NCBI GenBank assembly: GCA_038757945.1
Contig: JBCDGJ010000002.1
Coordinates: 1-64,000, forward strand
Origin: CALHVX01 sp038757945
Lineage (GTDB): Bacteria; Pseudomonadota; Gammaproteobacteria; Pseudomonadales; Azotimanducaceae
Length of the DNA: 64,000 nucleotides
Reading direction: 5' to 3'
The translations under genes and the position numbers were made by a program. Shown here piece after piece: positions 1 to 8,831 of the stretch (positions are counted from its first letter, which is position 1; every line of letters starts with the position of its first letter). Below the pieces are notes generated by a model. That model was given only the letters and a program-made list of their open reading frames with translations, searched no databases and was not told the DNA's origin.

Positions 1-1608
1 CGACGTATTTCCGGCGGTAGGTTGATTGACTTCGTCATAACTGAACAATCCTTGGATGTTTCCGAGCGTATTGAGCTTGAAATGCACGCGCCAAACCGCG
101 TTTCGCTGGGAAAACGCCTCCTGGAACCGAACGACGCTGGCGCCGCTCAAGAGTCCAGAGTCGAACTGCGGCTCAAACACCGGCGTTTGAGTTGCCACCG
201 AAATTGGCCTGGGAACGGAGGCTTCTTCCGATGGAGCCGAATAAACAGCGACGGCGACCGCGCCAGCGCTCGCATAGGTAATGGGTGCCGTTGTGCGCGC
301 TTTGCAGCGCCCGCAGTTGCCGCCAACAATCAATGGCCTGATCGTAGCCGTTGTACCCCAAGCCCCAACCGTACGGGCTTCCCGATTACCGTTGAGGTAG
401 AGTTCCAGGGCACCATCCTTTTCGATCAACAGATGGGCCGTGTAATTTTGGCCCGCGACGACCCTGGATTGAGAACTCAAGGTTAACTGATTGCCATCCT
501 CGCCCTGGTGCCTGACCCTGATCCGACCTCTAGCGCTGACGGAAAGCGTTGTCTGACCAGCAGAAGACTGACCGAGTTCGTCATAGCTGAACAACGTCTG
601 TCGCCTACCAAGCTCAAGCACCTCGAAGTCCACCTTCCAAAGCTGCTGGTCGCGGGAGAAAGCGGGATCGTGCGGATAGATAACTGGCGACCCCTCGGAC
701 TCCCCTGTGAAAAGCAATTTACGGTGACCAAGTGCAAGCGATTCAGGGGCAGTTGCAACGGCATCATCCGCCGTCGCGCTCTGAGCAACGAACGGCATGG
801 CAGTAAAGGACATGCCCCCCCATAGCGGTTTTTGGAGCGGCGCCGTCGTGCCCGGCTTGCATCGGGAACAACTCGCGCCAAGGACAAGATCACGGCGCGT
901 TTTGTCGGTACCGAAGCCGTGGGGAGAGGAGGCTTCCTGCTGGCCGTCGACAAACAGCTTCAGCCCCCTACCTTTCTCAAGGAGAAGCCGAATTTCATAG
1001 TCCTGACCAGGCTCCAGCTGAGTGCGTGAGCGAGTTCTGAAACTGCCACCGTGTTCCGCACTAGCTTGATGCCGAACGATAACGTAACCGTTGCGGTCCA
1101 CAGATACTGTTGTGTGGCCCGCACTAACCTGCCCATCCTCATCGTAACTCAACAGAGTCTGTTCAACATCGGTGCGATCCAGGCGAACTCGCAGGCGCCA
1201 GTCGATGTTCGGTTGGGCAAAACTAGCCATAAACGGCACAACGGTTGGCTCAGAAATCCATGCAGATTCATAGAGCGGATCTGCCAAGCTGACTGCAGTG
1301 ATCAGAACCTGCTCGGTGGTACTGCCCGCAGGGTTGGTGCAACGAATACCAAAACGGTAGTTACCAGACTGCTTGAGGGTAGGGGTGACCGCGACGCCTT
1401 CCTTTGGTCTAGCGCCGTTCCAGCGTCCTTCCGCAATGCAGCTGTCCGAATAGGCACTAGCCCAGCTGATCTGAGCTGAACTTCCCACCAACACGACATC
1501 GCTGTCGGTGCCGATTGCAACAATCGGAACCCTCTGTGAGGCGAGGGAGGAGCAGGATAAAGCAATGAGGACTGCACAGATTATGAATCGGAATTCACAT
1601 TTCGCCAT
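1..1608 (-). CDS. Secreted LamG-repeat protein, 3' part cut by the window edge
   Basis: Reading leftward from ATG at 1608 there are 536 codons with no stop up to base 1, so the C-terminus lies outside the window. The first ~27 residues form a signal peptide (hydrophobic run FIICAVLIALS, probable cleavage after SSLA). Residues ~29-112 look Ig-like (strand-rich, paired Cys, NPAGST near the end). Then come concanavalin A/LamG-like repeats with the signature LLSYDEDGQ / LFSYDELGQ / LFSYDEVNQ, starting near residues 137, 324 and 505, a period of ~181-187 residues; the third is truncated by the edge. Each complete repeat ends in a CxRCK motif followed by TTAP. LamG/ConA folds usually bind glycans or extracellular matrix, so a role in surface adhesion or polymer recognition is inferred. 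The gene is probably monocistronic; nothing co-directional lies within 1.4 kb upstream. Confidence 0.8.
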   Translation of the reverse strand, partial: MAKCEFRFIICAVLIALSCSSLASQRVPIVAIGTDSDVVLVGSSAQISWASAYSDSCIAEGRWNGARPKEGVAVTPTLKQSGNYRFGIRCTNPAGSTTEQVLITAVSLADPLYESAWISEPTVVPFMASFAQPNIDWRLRVRLDRTDVEQTLLSYDEDGQVSAGHTTVSVDRNGYVIVRHQASAEHGGSFRTRSRTQLEPGQDYEIRLLLEKGRGLKLFVDGQQEASSPHGFGTDKTRRDLVLGASCSRCKPGTTAPLQKPLWGGMSFTAMPFVAQSATADDAVATAPESLALGHRKLLFTGESEGSPVIYPHDPAFSRDQQLWKVDFEVLELGRRQTLFSYDELGQSSAGQTTLSVSARGRIRVRHQGEDGNQLTLSSQSRVVAGQNYTAHLLIEKDGALELYLNGNREARTVGAWGTTATIRPLIVGGNCGRCKARTTAPITYASAGAVAVAVYSAPSEEASVPRPISVATQTPVFEPQFDSGLLSGASVVRFQEAFSQRNAVWRVHFKLNTLGNIQGLFSYDEVNQPTAGNTS

Positions 1609-3028
1609 GAGTGTTCACTTTGCTACTACTGACTTGAAGTCGCATACCAGGCGTAGCGGAAGACTAGGGTGCCTATGCGCTGAGGAACGTGTTGTCGTTC
1701 ACAACCTTGCTGCTCCGAGGCACTACCAGCACAAGACTCGCAGCGTTTGCTGGTTGCATTCAGCCAAGACACTGCGTACGGCGGCCACCAGCCCTTACGT
1801 ATCCCCGCCTCCGCGGTCACGGCTGTTTGCAGCTAGCCTAGGTGACGCTCGGTAAGTCTGACTTGCAGCGTCCACAGGTAAAGTTCAGATGTAGCAGGCT
1901 GGGATAAGCCATTTGCCTTTGAGCACAGCAGTGTCTCGCCGAAGTGCAGCGAGGTTTGAAACTCTGCGCGTAAAAAATGCAGCAAAATCTCGATTGTCCA
2001 ACCCTTCGTCGGCTATACCTGTGTGATGCACGTCGAAAAAGGGACCGCCGGATAGCGGAACTATCGATGGCTCAGCCGTCTTGGTTTTGAACCGATGCAA
2101 CGCTCGCAGGAGATAGGAAAGTCAACCGCCATAAACTAACTGATCAGGAGGTTGAGCAATTGGGGCCCTGCTAGAGGCGAGGCTGTGCGGGCGGCAGCCA
2201 CGACAGGCGAAGGGAGTTGCTTGGGGGATGCATAGACCAGGACTCAACGATGTTCGGACGAAGGCCAACAGCAAATGATACTGTGACTTAACCTGTTCTG
2301 ATTCAGATATTGGAGTGCACGACTCGCAAAGGTATTTTGCAGCTGTGATGGATGGGCCACGTCGCGTCGGCGAATCTGTTTAAGGATAGCGACGATAAGG
2401 TCACGATCCTCCATGCGAGCGATTAAGCTGAACTTGGATCCTAATTTCTGGCAGATCTGGTAATCTACGACCAATACCTTTTTAAGCACTGCTTTCGGAT
2501 CGTAGGTGCAGGGGACTGACCGGCCCCTCCCTACCGCATTGGCGTTGCGGGACCATGTGATAGCGGTGTTTGCAAGCCGAAGCGCACACCCATCAAGGCG
2601 GGCGTGGATGAGCCATTTGGCAATGGACGGGCGCGGCGAGCATGCAATGAACTCAAGGAGGCCCTGGGTCTAGCAATCCGGTACGACTTTTGTTTGGGCC
2701 AATCTGAGGGATCAACTTCGATTAGAAGCAGATCAACCAAGCGTATGTTCTTGAGCCTGGCGTTAACTCAGGCTGGAATCCTAGAGCAGACGAGGCTTAT
2801 CGAACCCAAGGTCTGCAAAGGCCGCCGTTTCCGCCGAGGTCCGTCAGCCCGACCTGACGCGAACCCTCTTCAAAGCCCCGGCAACCGGATTGAGCGCAGC
2901 CTGACGGCTGACCCGTTCCGGATCCCTGTTTCCGATAGAGTCTAAGCGATACCGAGCGCCACGCTCTTCGGATTCTCGAACCACAGCGCTATGGCCGCGG
3001 ACAGCTCCGGTACGTCCCTCGATCGGCC
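1609..3028. other. 1.4 kb without a convincing gene
   Basis: The stretch between the LamG gene and the SDR region has visibly lower GC than the rest (parts of 2281-2490 are below 50%) and contains only short reading frames on both strands with no recognisable domain. The least implausible is a minus-strand frame at 2244-2489 (81 codons, Lys/Ile-rich, no family recognised). The 5' end of this stretch must hold the promoter of the LamG gene. It may be decayed or laterally acquired DNA. No inverted-repeat ends, transposase motifs or tRNA remnants were seen. Confidence 0.5.
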
Positions 3029-3202
3029 TTAGGGATTCTTGAGGACGTCAACAGCGATCGGATCGTCGTCCTGCGCGGCGGCACGAACCGGTAGCAACAC
3101 AAAGCACACGATCAGAGTCATTCGAAGCAGATCCCGCACGATTCGTTCTCCAGATGAGCGCCGGTCAGCAAGGCTCCAGTGTATGCGATTGAGTGTCACC
3201 AT
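3029..3202 (-). CDS. Small putative exported peptide or gene remnant
   Basis: A 57-codon frame from ATG at 3202 (internal ATG at about codon 28) encodes a hydrophobic segment MTLIVCFVLLPV followed by RAAAQ, a good type I signal-peptide end, and then a short acidic tail ending DVLKNP. It is divergent from the SDR gene that starts at 3281. The mature part would be only about 15 residues, so this is either a very small secreted peptide or the 5' stump of a larger lost exported protein. The frame continues upstream only as antisense of the SDR gene, which I do not regard as coding. No homologue is recognised. Confidence 0.3.
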   Translation of the reverse strand: MVTLNRIHWSLADRRSSGERIVRDLLRMTLIVCFVLLPVRAAAQDDDPIAVDVLKNP

Positions 3203-3280
3203 GGACCCGCGTTGCTCGAGCCCTCCCCCGCCCTTCCCTGCTACCATCGTTACGCTCAGCAGCAACCGCGGGAGAGAGAC

Positions 3281-4048
3281 ATGGATCTGGGACTCAAGGG
3301 TGCAAAGGCGGTGATATCCGGGGGCAGCCAGGGCATTGGTCTCGCCGTTGCCAAGGCGTTGCTTACTGAAGGCGCTGCGGTACAGATTGCTGCGCGGAGC
3401 AAGGACCGGCTGGATGCTGCCGTGGCCGAGCTGAGCGCGCTCGGTGAGGCCAGCGGCCAGGTCTGTGACGTGGCGGACTACGACGCGACCGTTGCCTGGA
3501 TGCAAGGCGCGGCGGAAGCCATGGGCGGGCTGGATATCGTGGTCCACAACGCGACGGCCAGCGGACAGCCGGACGGCGGACCCCAGTCCTGGCGGCAGAA
3601 CTTCGAGGTCGATGTGCTGGGCATGGTGGGGATGAGCGAGGGCGCACTCCCTTTTCTGGAGCAGTCCGAGCGCGCGGCGATGGTGCAGATCGCATCCATT
3701 ACCGGCATCGAGCATCACGATGTGCCGATCAGCCCGAGCTATGGGGCCATGAAAGCGGCCTCGATCCGGCACATGGCCCAGCGAGCGCTGCAGTGGGGCG
3801 ACAAGGGTATCCGGGCGAACACGGTGGCGCCGGGGCCGATCTACATCGAAGGCGGTGCCTGGAACAACATCAAGGACAACGCCACCGCGCTGTACGAGCG
3901 GGATCGCGACTGGCATCCAACAAAGCGGATGGGCACCGCAGAAGAAGTCGCGCACGTCGTCGTGTTTCTGGCCAGCCCGGCCGCGAGCTGGGTGAACGGC
4001 ACCACGGTGCGGGTCGACGGCGCCTTCTGTCGAGGCGTCGACTTCTAG
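3281..4048 (+). CDS. SDR-family NAD(P)-dependent oxidoreductase
   Basis: The 255-residue product has the classical short-chain dehydrogenase layout: N-terminal Rossmann GGSQGIG, NNA-equivalent HNAT, catalytic Ser in ASITG and YxxxK in SYGAMK, and a C-terminal WVNGTTVRVDGAF typical of FabG-like members. The start was set at ATG 3281 because the frame upstream lacks homology and GGGAGAGAG lies just before this codon. Such enzymes oxidise or reduce hydroxy/keto groups; the substrate is unknown. It leads a + strand series with a cupin and an MlrC-type peptidase (gaps of 97 and 32 bp), suggesting a small catabolic unit. Confidence 0.9.
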   Translation: MDLGLKGAKAVISGGSQGIGLAVAKALLTEGAAVQIAARSKDRLDAAVAELSALGEASGQVCDVADYDATVAWMQGAAEAMGGLDIVVHNATASGQPDGGPQSWRQNFEVDVLGMVGMSEGALPFLEQSERAAMVQIASITGIEHHDVPISPSYGAMKAASIRHMAQRALQWGDKGIRANTVAPGPIYIEGGAWNNIKDNATALYERDRDWHPTKRMGTAEEVAHVVVFLASPAASWVNGTTVRVDGAFCRGVDF

Positions 4049-4145
4049 TCGGGCCAGGAGTCACCGCAGCCGCGAAGCGACCCTGTCGTCGCCGAGGGTA
4101 GAAGTCAGCTAGCATCACGACAGGTGGAGTAACCCGGAGAACAGC

Positions 4146-4475
4146 ATGGCGACCCATCACGCAGCACCGTCTGAGATTGTTGATCTGGCAACCTGGGCAC
4201 GGGACTTGCCGGACGAACACTCCAAAGCCATTGTAAAGTCTGCCGAAATGGAACTTGCCCGGCTCACCTACCCGGCCGGTGGTGACTTTCCCCTGCACAG
4301 CCTGTCCGGGCCAGTCGTGTTTCATTGCCTGGAGGGCGAGATCAGCTTCGAGTCCTCCACGACCAAGGGAATCCTGGCTCCGGGGCAACTCGTTTACTTC
4401 GAGCCCGGCGAGCCCCATTCCATCCGAGCGATCAAGGATTCGGTTGTCCTGCTGACCATCATCTTCAAGGCCTAG
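4146..4475 (+). CDS. Small cupin-domain protein
   Basis: This 109-residue protein is a single cupin barrel: the stretch VVFHCLEGEISF followed by LAPGQLVYFEPGEPHSI matches the two conserved cupin motifs, although the first motif lacks the usual HxH metal ligands (only His in FHC and in EPHS are seen). GGAGAACAGC precedes the ATG at a good distance. Cupins of this size are enzymes or small-molecule sensors; the function here is unknown. It sits between an SDR and an MlrC-like peptidase in the same direction and 32 bp before the latter, so the three are probably co-transcribed. Confidence 0.85.
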   Translation: MATHHAAPSEIVDLATWARDLPDEHSKAIVKSAEMELARLTYPAGGDFPLHSLSGPVVFHCLEGEISFESSTTKGILAPGQLVYFEPGEPHSIRAIKDSVVLLTIIFKA

Positions 4476-4507
4476 CAGCCGAATCCTAGCCGGCAGGAGG
4501 AGACTGC

Positions 4508-5998
4508 ATGCGCATCGCAATCGCCGGAATCATTCACGAGACCAACACTTACGTCCGCGACCAGACGCAGCTGGACGACTTTCAGGTCCTGCGCGGCGAA
4601 CAGCTGCTGCGGCTATCGGGCACCAAAACTCAGACTGGCAGCGCCATCGACACCTGCACCCGGAGGGGCAGCACTCCGGTGCCCCTGTTCTGGGCCTTCG
4701 CGCAGCCGTCCGGCATCATTGCGGCCTCGGTCTACAGCGCCCTGAAATCAGAACTGCTCGAGCGTCTGGCAGCAGCCATGCCCGTGGACGGCGTGTTTCT
4801 CGATCTGCACGGCGCCGGGACCGCGGACGGCACGCCGGATCTGGAAGCAGATCTGGTCGGCGAAGTTCGCCGGCTGGTTGGACCTAACACACCAGTTACG
4901 GCGGCTTTCGATCTGCACGGCAACGTCACTCAGCGCATGGCGGACGGGCTGGACGGCGTGTTTGCTTGCCACGAGTACCCGCACACAGATCTGCACGAGC
5001 GCGCCGCTGAGGCCGTGACGCTGCTCCATGACATGCTCGCCGAAGACTTCCGGCCAACGGTACTGGTCGAAACCGTCCCCATCCTGATGCCGACGACAAC
5101 AACCTTTCACGGCATCGGCGCAGCGCTACGGGACCGGATGCGGGCCGCTGAGCGTGCGGGCACTGACGTCATTGCGGCCAGCCTGTTTCATGGCTTCCCG
5201 TATGCGGATGTGCCCCAGGTCGGATGCCACATCGTCATTACCGCACGCGCCGAGCCAGACCGGTGCCGGGCGCTTGCGAAACAGCTCGGTCGGGCGCTCT
5301 GGGCTGAGCGCGATGCGCTGCGAGCGCACAGCCTGTCTGCGGAAGAGGCTGTGCAGGCAGCCCTGGCCGCGCAGGCCAGACCCGTCGTCATCAACGAAAC
5401 CTCCGACAACTGCGGCGGCGGTGCTCCGGGGGATGGCACCCACCTGCTCCGGGCCATGCTCGAGCAGGGACTCGACAATGCCTGCTTCGGGTTCATCGTG
5501 GATGCGGAAGTTGCCGCCCAGGCTCATGCAGCGGGGGTGGGCAGCACCCTGACAGTCAGCCTGGGGGGCAAGACCGATGACCTGCACGGCGCGCCCCTGA
5601 CACTCTCGGTCTACGTCAAAGCCCTGCACGATGGTCGCTGCGTCATGCAGGCCATGACGCAGGGCAGCAGGATCAACTACGGCAGCATGGCGCGGCTGCA
5701 GGTGCGACAGCCCGGCCCGGATCAACAGCTGAACGCACCGATGGATATCGTCGTCGCCAGCCGCCGCTCGCAGACTTTCGACACGGAGCCATTTCTGGCG
5801 GTCGGCATCGACGTTCGTTCAAAGGACTACATTGCGCTCAAGTCCAGCAATCACTTCCGGGCCGGATTCGAGCATCTTGCCGGCACGATCGTAACCGCTG
5901 ACCCGCCGGGGCTGATGACCCACCACATCGAGGTGTTCGAGCGCAGGGCTCAGACCGGACCACTGTGGCCAATCGATCCGGACGTGACGTACGACTGA
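4508..5998 (+). CDS. M81-family metallopeptidase (microcystinase C/MlrC-like)
   Basis: The 496-residue protein starts MRIAIAGIIHETNTY, the hallmark N-terminus of the MlrC family, and keeps the metal-binding region: DLHGAG near residue 99, FDLHGN near 135 and HEYPHTDLHER near 155. MlrC in microcystin degraders cleaves linear peptide products, but most family members have unknown small peptide or amide substrates. Length is typical. A strong Shine-Dalgarno (CAGGAGGAG) precedes the ATG. The neighbouring cupin and SDR suggest a shared catabolic task; the true substrate cannot be read from the sequence. Confidence 0.92.
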   Translation: MRIAIAGIIHETNTYVRDQTQLDDFQVLRGEQLLRLSGTKTQTGSAIDTCTRRGSTPVPLFWAFAQPSGIIAASVYSALKSELLERLAAAMPVDGVFLDLHGAGTADGTPDLEADLVGEVRRLVGPNTPVTAAFDLHGNVTQRMADGLDGVFACHEYPHTDLHERAAEAVTLLHDMLAEDFRPTVLVETVPILMPTTTTFHGIGAALRDRMRAAERAGTDVIAASLFHGFPYADVPQVGCHIVITARAEPDRCRALAKQLGRALWAERDALRAHSLSAEEAVQAALAAQARPVVINETSDNCGGGAPGDGTHLLRAMLEQGLDNACFGFIVDAEVAAQAHAAGVGSTLTVSLGGKTDDLHGAPLTLSVYVKALHDGRCVMQAMTQGSRINYGSMARLQVRQPGPDQQLNAPMDIVVASRRSQTFDTEPFLAVGIDVRSKDYIALKSSNHFRAGFEHLAGTIVTADPPGLMTHHIEVFERRAQTGPLWPIDPDVTYD

Positions 5999-6195
5999 CG
6001 CTGAAACGCACGCTATCTCAGGCTCACCTCCACACCGGCAAAGCGTCCCATTAGCCGAACGGAAGTAGCAAACACGCCTGCACCCAGGGCAGTGCAGGAC
6101 CATCCAGGGAGAAGCAGGCGCGCATCCCGCGGCTGGAGATTGCAAGCCCTAACCCTCTGCGGCCATTCTAGAGCCCCTCTGATTCCAGCCCTGCG

Positions 6196-7926
6196 ATGGA
6201 TAGCCCTATGCAATCACCACTGTTTCTGCTGGCGTTGCTGCTCCTGGCAGGTGTCACCCCGGCAACAGCGGCTACCGCCGAACCTCCAGCCGACCTGATC
6301 TTCTACGGTCGCCACATTCTGCCCATGGCAGCCGACAAGCCGACCGGTCAACGGGGTCTCCGCGCTGTGGCCGTACGCGGGGAGCGAATCGTGTACGTCG
6401 GCCGGGCCGACCGGCTACGCAAAGAACAGGCGCACCTGATCGGTCCGGATACCGAGGCAATCGAGCTCGGTCGACAGGCACTGCTCCCCGGCTTCATCGA
6501 CGCCCACGGCCACCTGACCTTTCAGGCCTTCACCATCGACCTCGCCAACGTGGCACCACCGCCCGTTGGCCCGGTCAGCACGATTGCCGACCTGCAGGAC
6601 ACGCTCCGCAGCTACATCGCCGAACGCGCTGTGCAGCCTGGGGACTGGATCAGCGGCAACGGCTACGACGATTCCCTGCTGGCCGAAGGTCGACATCCAA
6701 CCCGGCGCGATCTCGATGCGGTGAGCACCGAACACCCCATCGCGCTGATGCACATCAGCGGGCACCTCATGACCGCGAACAGCCGGGCACTGGCGCTGGC
6801 CGGCATTACGGCCGACAGCGCCGATCCGCAGGGCGGGCTGATCCGCCGCTGGCCCGACAGCGAGGAGCCGAACGGCGTACTCGAAGAAACCGCCACCTAT
6901 CCCCTGCGCCCGTTCCTGTTCGGCACGCAGCAGAACGTCATGGACAATCTGCGGCGCGCCCTCGAGCTCTACGCCAGCTACGGCATTACAACCATTCAGG
7001 ACGGCGCGACGGCACCGGAGAGCATCGAGCTGATCCGGGCGGCGGCAGACGCCGGCCTGCTCCAGCAGGACGTCATTTTCTATCCGGTGCAGAACGCGAT
7101 TGCCCCGATTCCGGAGGCCTGGGCCCTCGGCCGTTACGGCAAGCGAGCGAAAGCAGGCGGCATCAAGCTGGTGCTGGACGGCTCGCCGCAGGGCAAGACC
7201 GCCTACCTGTCCGCGCCTTACGAGGTACCGCCAGACGGCCAGGACGCAGACTACCGCGGCTATCCGATTCATCCGCCGGCCAAGGTCAGTGCGCTGGTAG
7301 ATCACTACCTGCGCCTAGGTGTGCCCATCCTGGCGCACGCCAACGGCGATGCCGCCGCCGAGCTGCTGGTCAATGCCGTCGCTGATACGGAGCACGAGCG
7401 CGACCACCGTACGGTCATGATTCACGCGCAGACGGTCCGCGAAGATCAGCTGCAGCGCATGGCAGAGCTCGGCATCATTCCGTCTTTCTTCTCGGCCCAT
7501 ACCTTTTTCTGGGGCGACTGGCACCGCGACTCGGTGCTCGGTCTGGAACGGGCCAGCCGCATCAGCCCAACCGCCACCGCGCGCCGGCTGGGGCTGAACT
7601 ACACGGTGCACAACGATGCGCCCATCGTGCCGCCGGACATGCTGCGCCTGCTGTGGGCAACGAGCAGCCGCATCACGCGCAGCGGCGCGGTCCTTGGTGC
7701 GGCCGAACGGGCCACGGTCTATGACGCGCTGCTGGCGATCACCCGCAACGCGGCAGCGCAGGCCTTCGAGGAAGCCGACAAAGGCACGCTCGCGGTCGGC
7801 AAGCTGGCGGATCTGGTGGTGCTGTCCCGCAATCCCCTGCGGGTGCCGCGCAAGCGGCTGCTGGAGCTTACAATCGTCAGTACCTGGTCCCACGGACGAC
7901 AGATTTACGGGAATGTCGCAGAATAG
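6196..7926 (+). CDS. Exported amidohydrolase (YtcJ-like)
   Basis: The 576-residue protein begins with a signal peptide (LFLLALLLLAGV, cleavage near ATAA) and then a YtcJ/amidohydrolase-3 domain: metal motif DAHGHL near residue 101, a strand with GIKLVLDGSPQGKTA around 327, and a C-terminal TIM-barrel closing motif GTLAVGKLADLVVLS. These periplasmic metal-dependent hydrolases act on amide or cyclic C-N bonds. A 197-bp gap separates it from the MlrC gene, while the following alpha/beta hydrolase starts 30 bp downstream, so it probably heads a two- or three-gene unit. ATG at 6208 is an alternative start. Confidence 0.9.
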   Translation: MDSPMQSPLFLLALLLLAGVTPATAATAEPPADLIFYGRHILPMAADKPTGQRGLRAVAVRGERIVYVGRADRLRKEQAHLIGPDTEAIELGRQALLPGFIDAHGHLTFQAFTIDLANVAPPPVGPVSTIADLQDTLRSYIAERAVQPGDWISGNGYDDSLLAEGRHPTRRDLDAVSTEHPIALMHISGHLMTANSRALALAGITADSADPQGGLIRRWPDSEEPNGVLEETATYPLRPFLFGTQQNVMDNLRRALELYASYGITTIQDGATAPESIELIRAAADAGLLQQDVIFYPVQNAIAPIPEAWALGRYGKRAKAGGIKLVLDGSPQGKTAYLSAPYEVPPDGQDADYRGYPIHPPAKVSALVDHYLRLGVPILAHANGDAAAELLVNAVADTEHERDHRTVMIHAQTVREDQLQRMAELGIIPSFFSAHTFFWGDWHRDSVLGLERASRISPTATARRLGLNYTVHNDAPIVPPDMLRLLWATSSRITRSGAVLGAAERATVYDALLAITRNAAAQAFEEADKGTLAVGKLADLVVLSRNPLRVPRKRLLELTIVSTWSHGRQIYGNVAE

Positions 7927-7956
7927 GCGGCTTTCGTTCTGACCCGGGGAAAGCCC

Positions 7957-8829
7957 ATGGAAGGTCCCACCTCCCACAGCTACTTCTCTCAGCGCCTGCG
8001 CCTGCACTACGTGGACTGGGGTAACCGCGATGCCCCGCCGATGCTGCTGGTGCACGGTGGCCGCGACCATTGCCGGAACTGGGACTGGGTCGCCCAGCAC
8101 TTCCGGAAGGACTACCACATCATCGCGCCGGACCTGCGCGGCCATGGCGATTCCCAGTGGATGATCGGCGGCAGCTACAACCAGGTGGACTACGTCTACG
8201 ACATCGCCCAGCTGCTGCACCAGACGCAGATGACGCCGGTCACCATCCTGGCCCACTCCCTCGGCGGCTCCATCGCGCTCACCTACACGGGCCTGTACCC
8301 GGAGAACGTCAACAAGATCGTCGCGATCGAAGGAATGGGACCACCGCCGGCGATGATCGAGCAACGGCTCTCGACGCCGGCAGACGAGCGGCTGCGCAAC
8401 TGGATCGGTGAGCTGCGTAAGACTTCCGGCCGCATACCCCGGCGTTATGCGAGTATCGAAGAGGCGTTTCAGCGCATGCAGGGCGAGAACCCGCACCTGA
8501 ACGCCGAGCAGGCGCGGCACCTGACCGTACACGGCATCAACCAGAACGAAGACGGCACCTACAGCTGGAAGTTCGATAACTACGTGCGCTCCTTTCCGCC
8601 AATCGGTATCCCCTTCGACGAGATCTACAAGCTCTGGGGCAACATCAGCTGCCCGGCGCTGCTGGTACGCGGCACGGAATCCTGGGCGTCCGATCCAGAG
8701 AAGGACGGCCGCGCCCGGCACTTCCAGAACGCGAAGGTGGTCAACATCGAACAGGCCGGTCACTGGGTCCACCACGATCAGCTCGAAGAGTTCGTGACGC
8801 TGACCAAAGCATTTCTGGCCGCTGACTGA
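7957..8829 (+). CDS. Alpha/beta hydrolase
   Basis: This 290-residue protein has the alpha/beta-hydrolase fold: oxyanion region LLVHGGRDHCRNWD, nucleophile elbow AHSLGGS (Ser), acid region near VRGTESWASDPE and catalytic His in EQAGHWVHHDQ. No signal peptide is present, so it is cytoplasmic. It lies 30 bp after the exported amidohydrolase and 2 bp before the CinA/nucleotidyltransferase fusion, which implies one transcript. The substrate is probably a small ester, epoxide or lactone; nothing narrower can be claimed. Confidence 0.9.
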   Translation: MEGPTSHSYFSQRLRLHYVDWGNRDAPPMLLVHGGRDHCRNWDWVAQHFRKDYHIIAPDLRGHGDSQWMIGGSYNQVDYVYDIAQLLHQTQMTPVTILAHSLGGSIALTYTGLYPENVNKIVAIEGMGPPPAMIEQRLSTPADERLRNWIGELRKTSGRIPRRYASIEEAFQRMQGENPHLNAEQARHLTVHGINQNEDGTYSWKFDNYVRSFPPIGIPFDEIYKLWGNISCPALLVRGTESWASDPEKDGRARHFQNAKVVNIEQAGHWVHHDQLEEFVTLTKAFLAAD

Positions 8830-8831
8830 GC

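Noticed and set aside
22..486. Plus-strand frame at the left edge
   Set aside because: It is antisense to the LamG-repeat gene, whose minus-strand frame is continuous over 536 codons and has internal protein repeats.
3203..3955. Minus-strand open frame continuing from the small exported ORF through the SDR gene
   Set aside because: It is antisense to a well-supported SDR and rich in Arg/His/Pro typical of shadow frames in high-GC DNA; only 3029-3202 has a plausible start and signal peptide.
6077..6098. Terminator after the MlrC gene
   Set aside because: A 7-bp hairpin (CCTGCAC/GTGCAGG) with 8-nt loop exists, but it is short and has no U-tract.
7315..8775. 486-codon minus frame
   Set aside because: It lies antisense to the alpha/beta hydrolase and amidohydrolase, which have intact catalytic motifs; no domain is visible in the minus frame.
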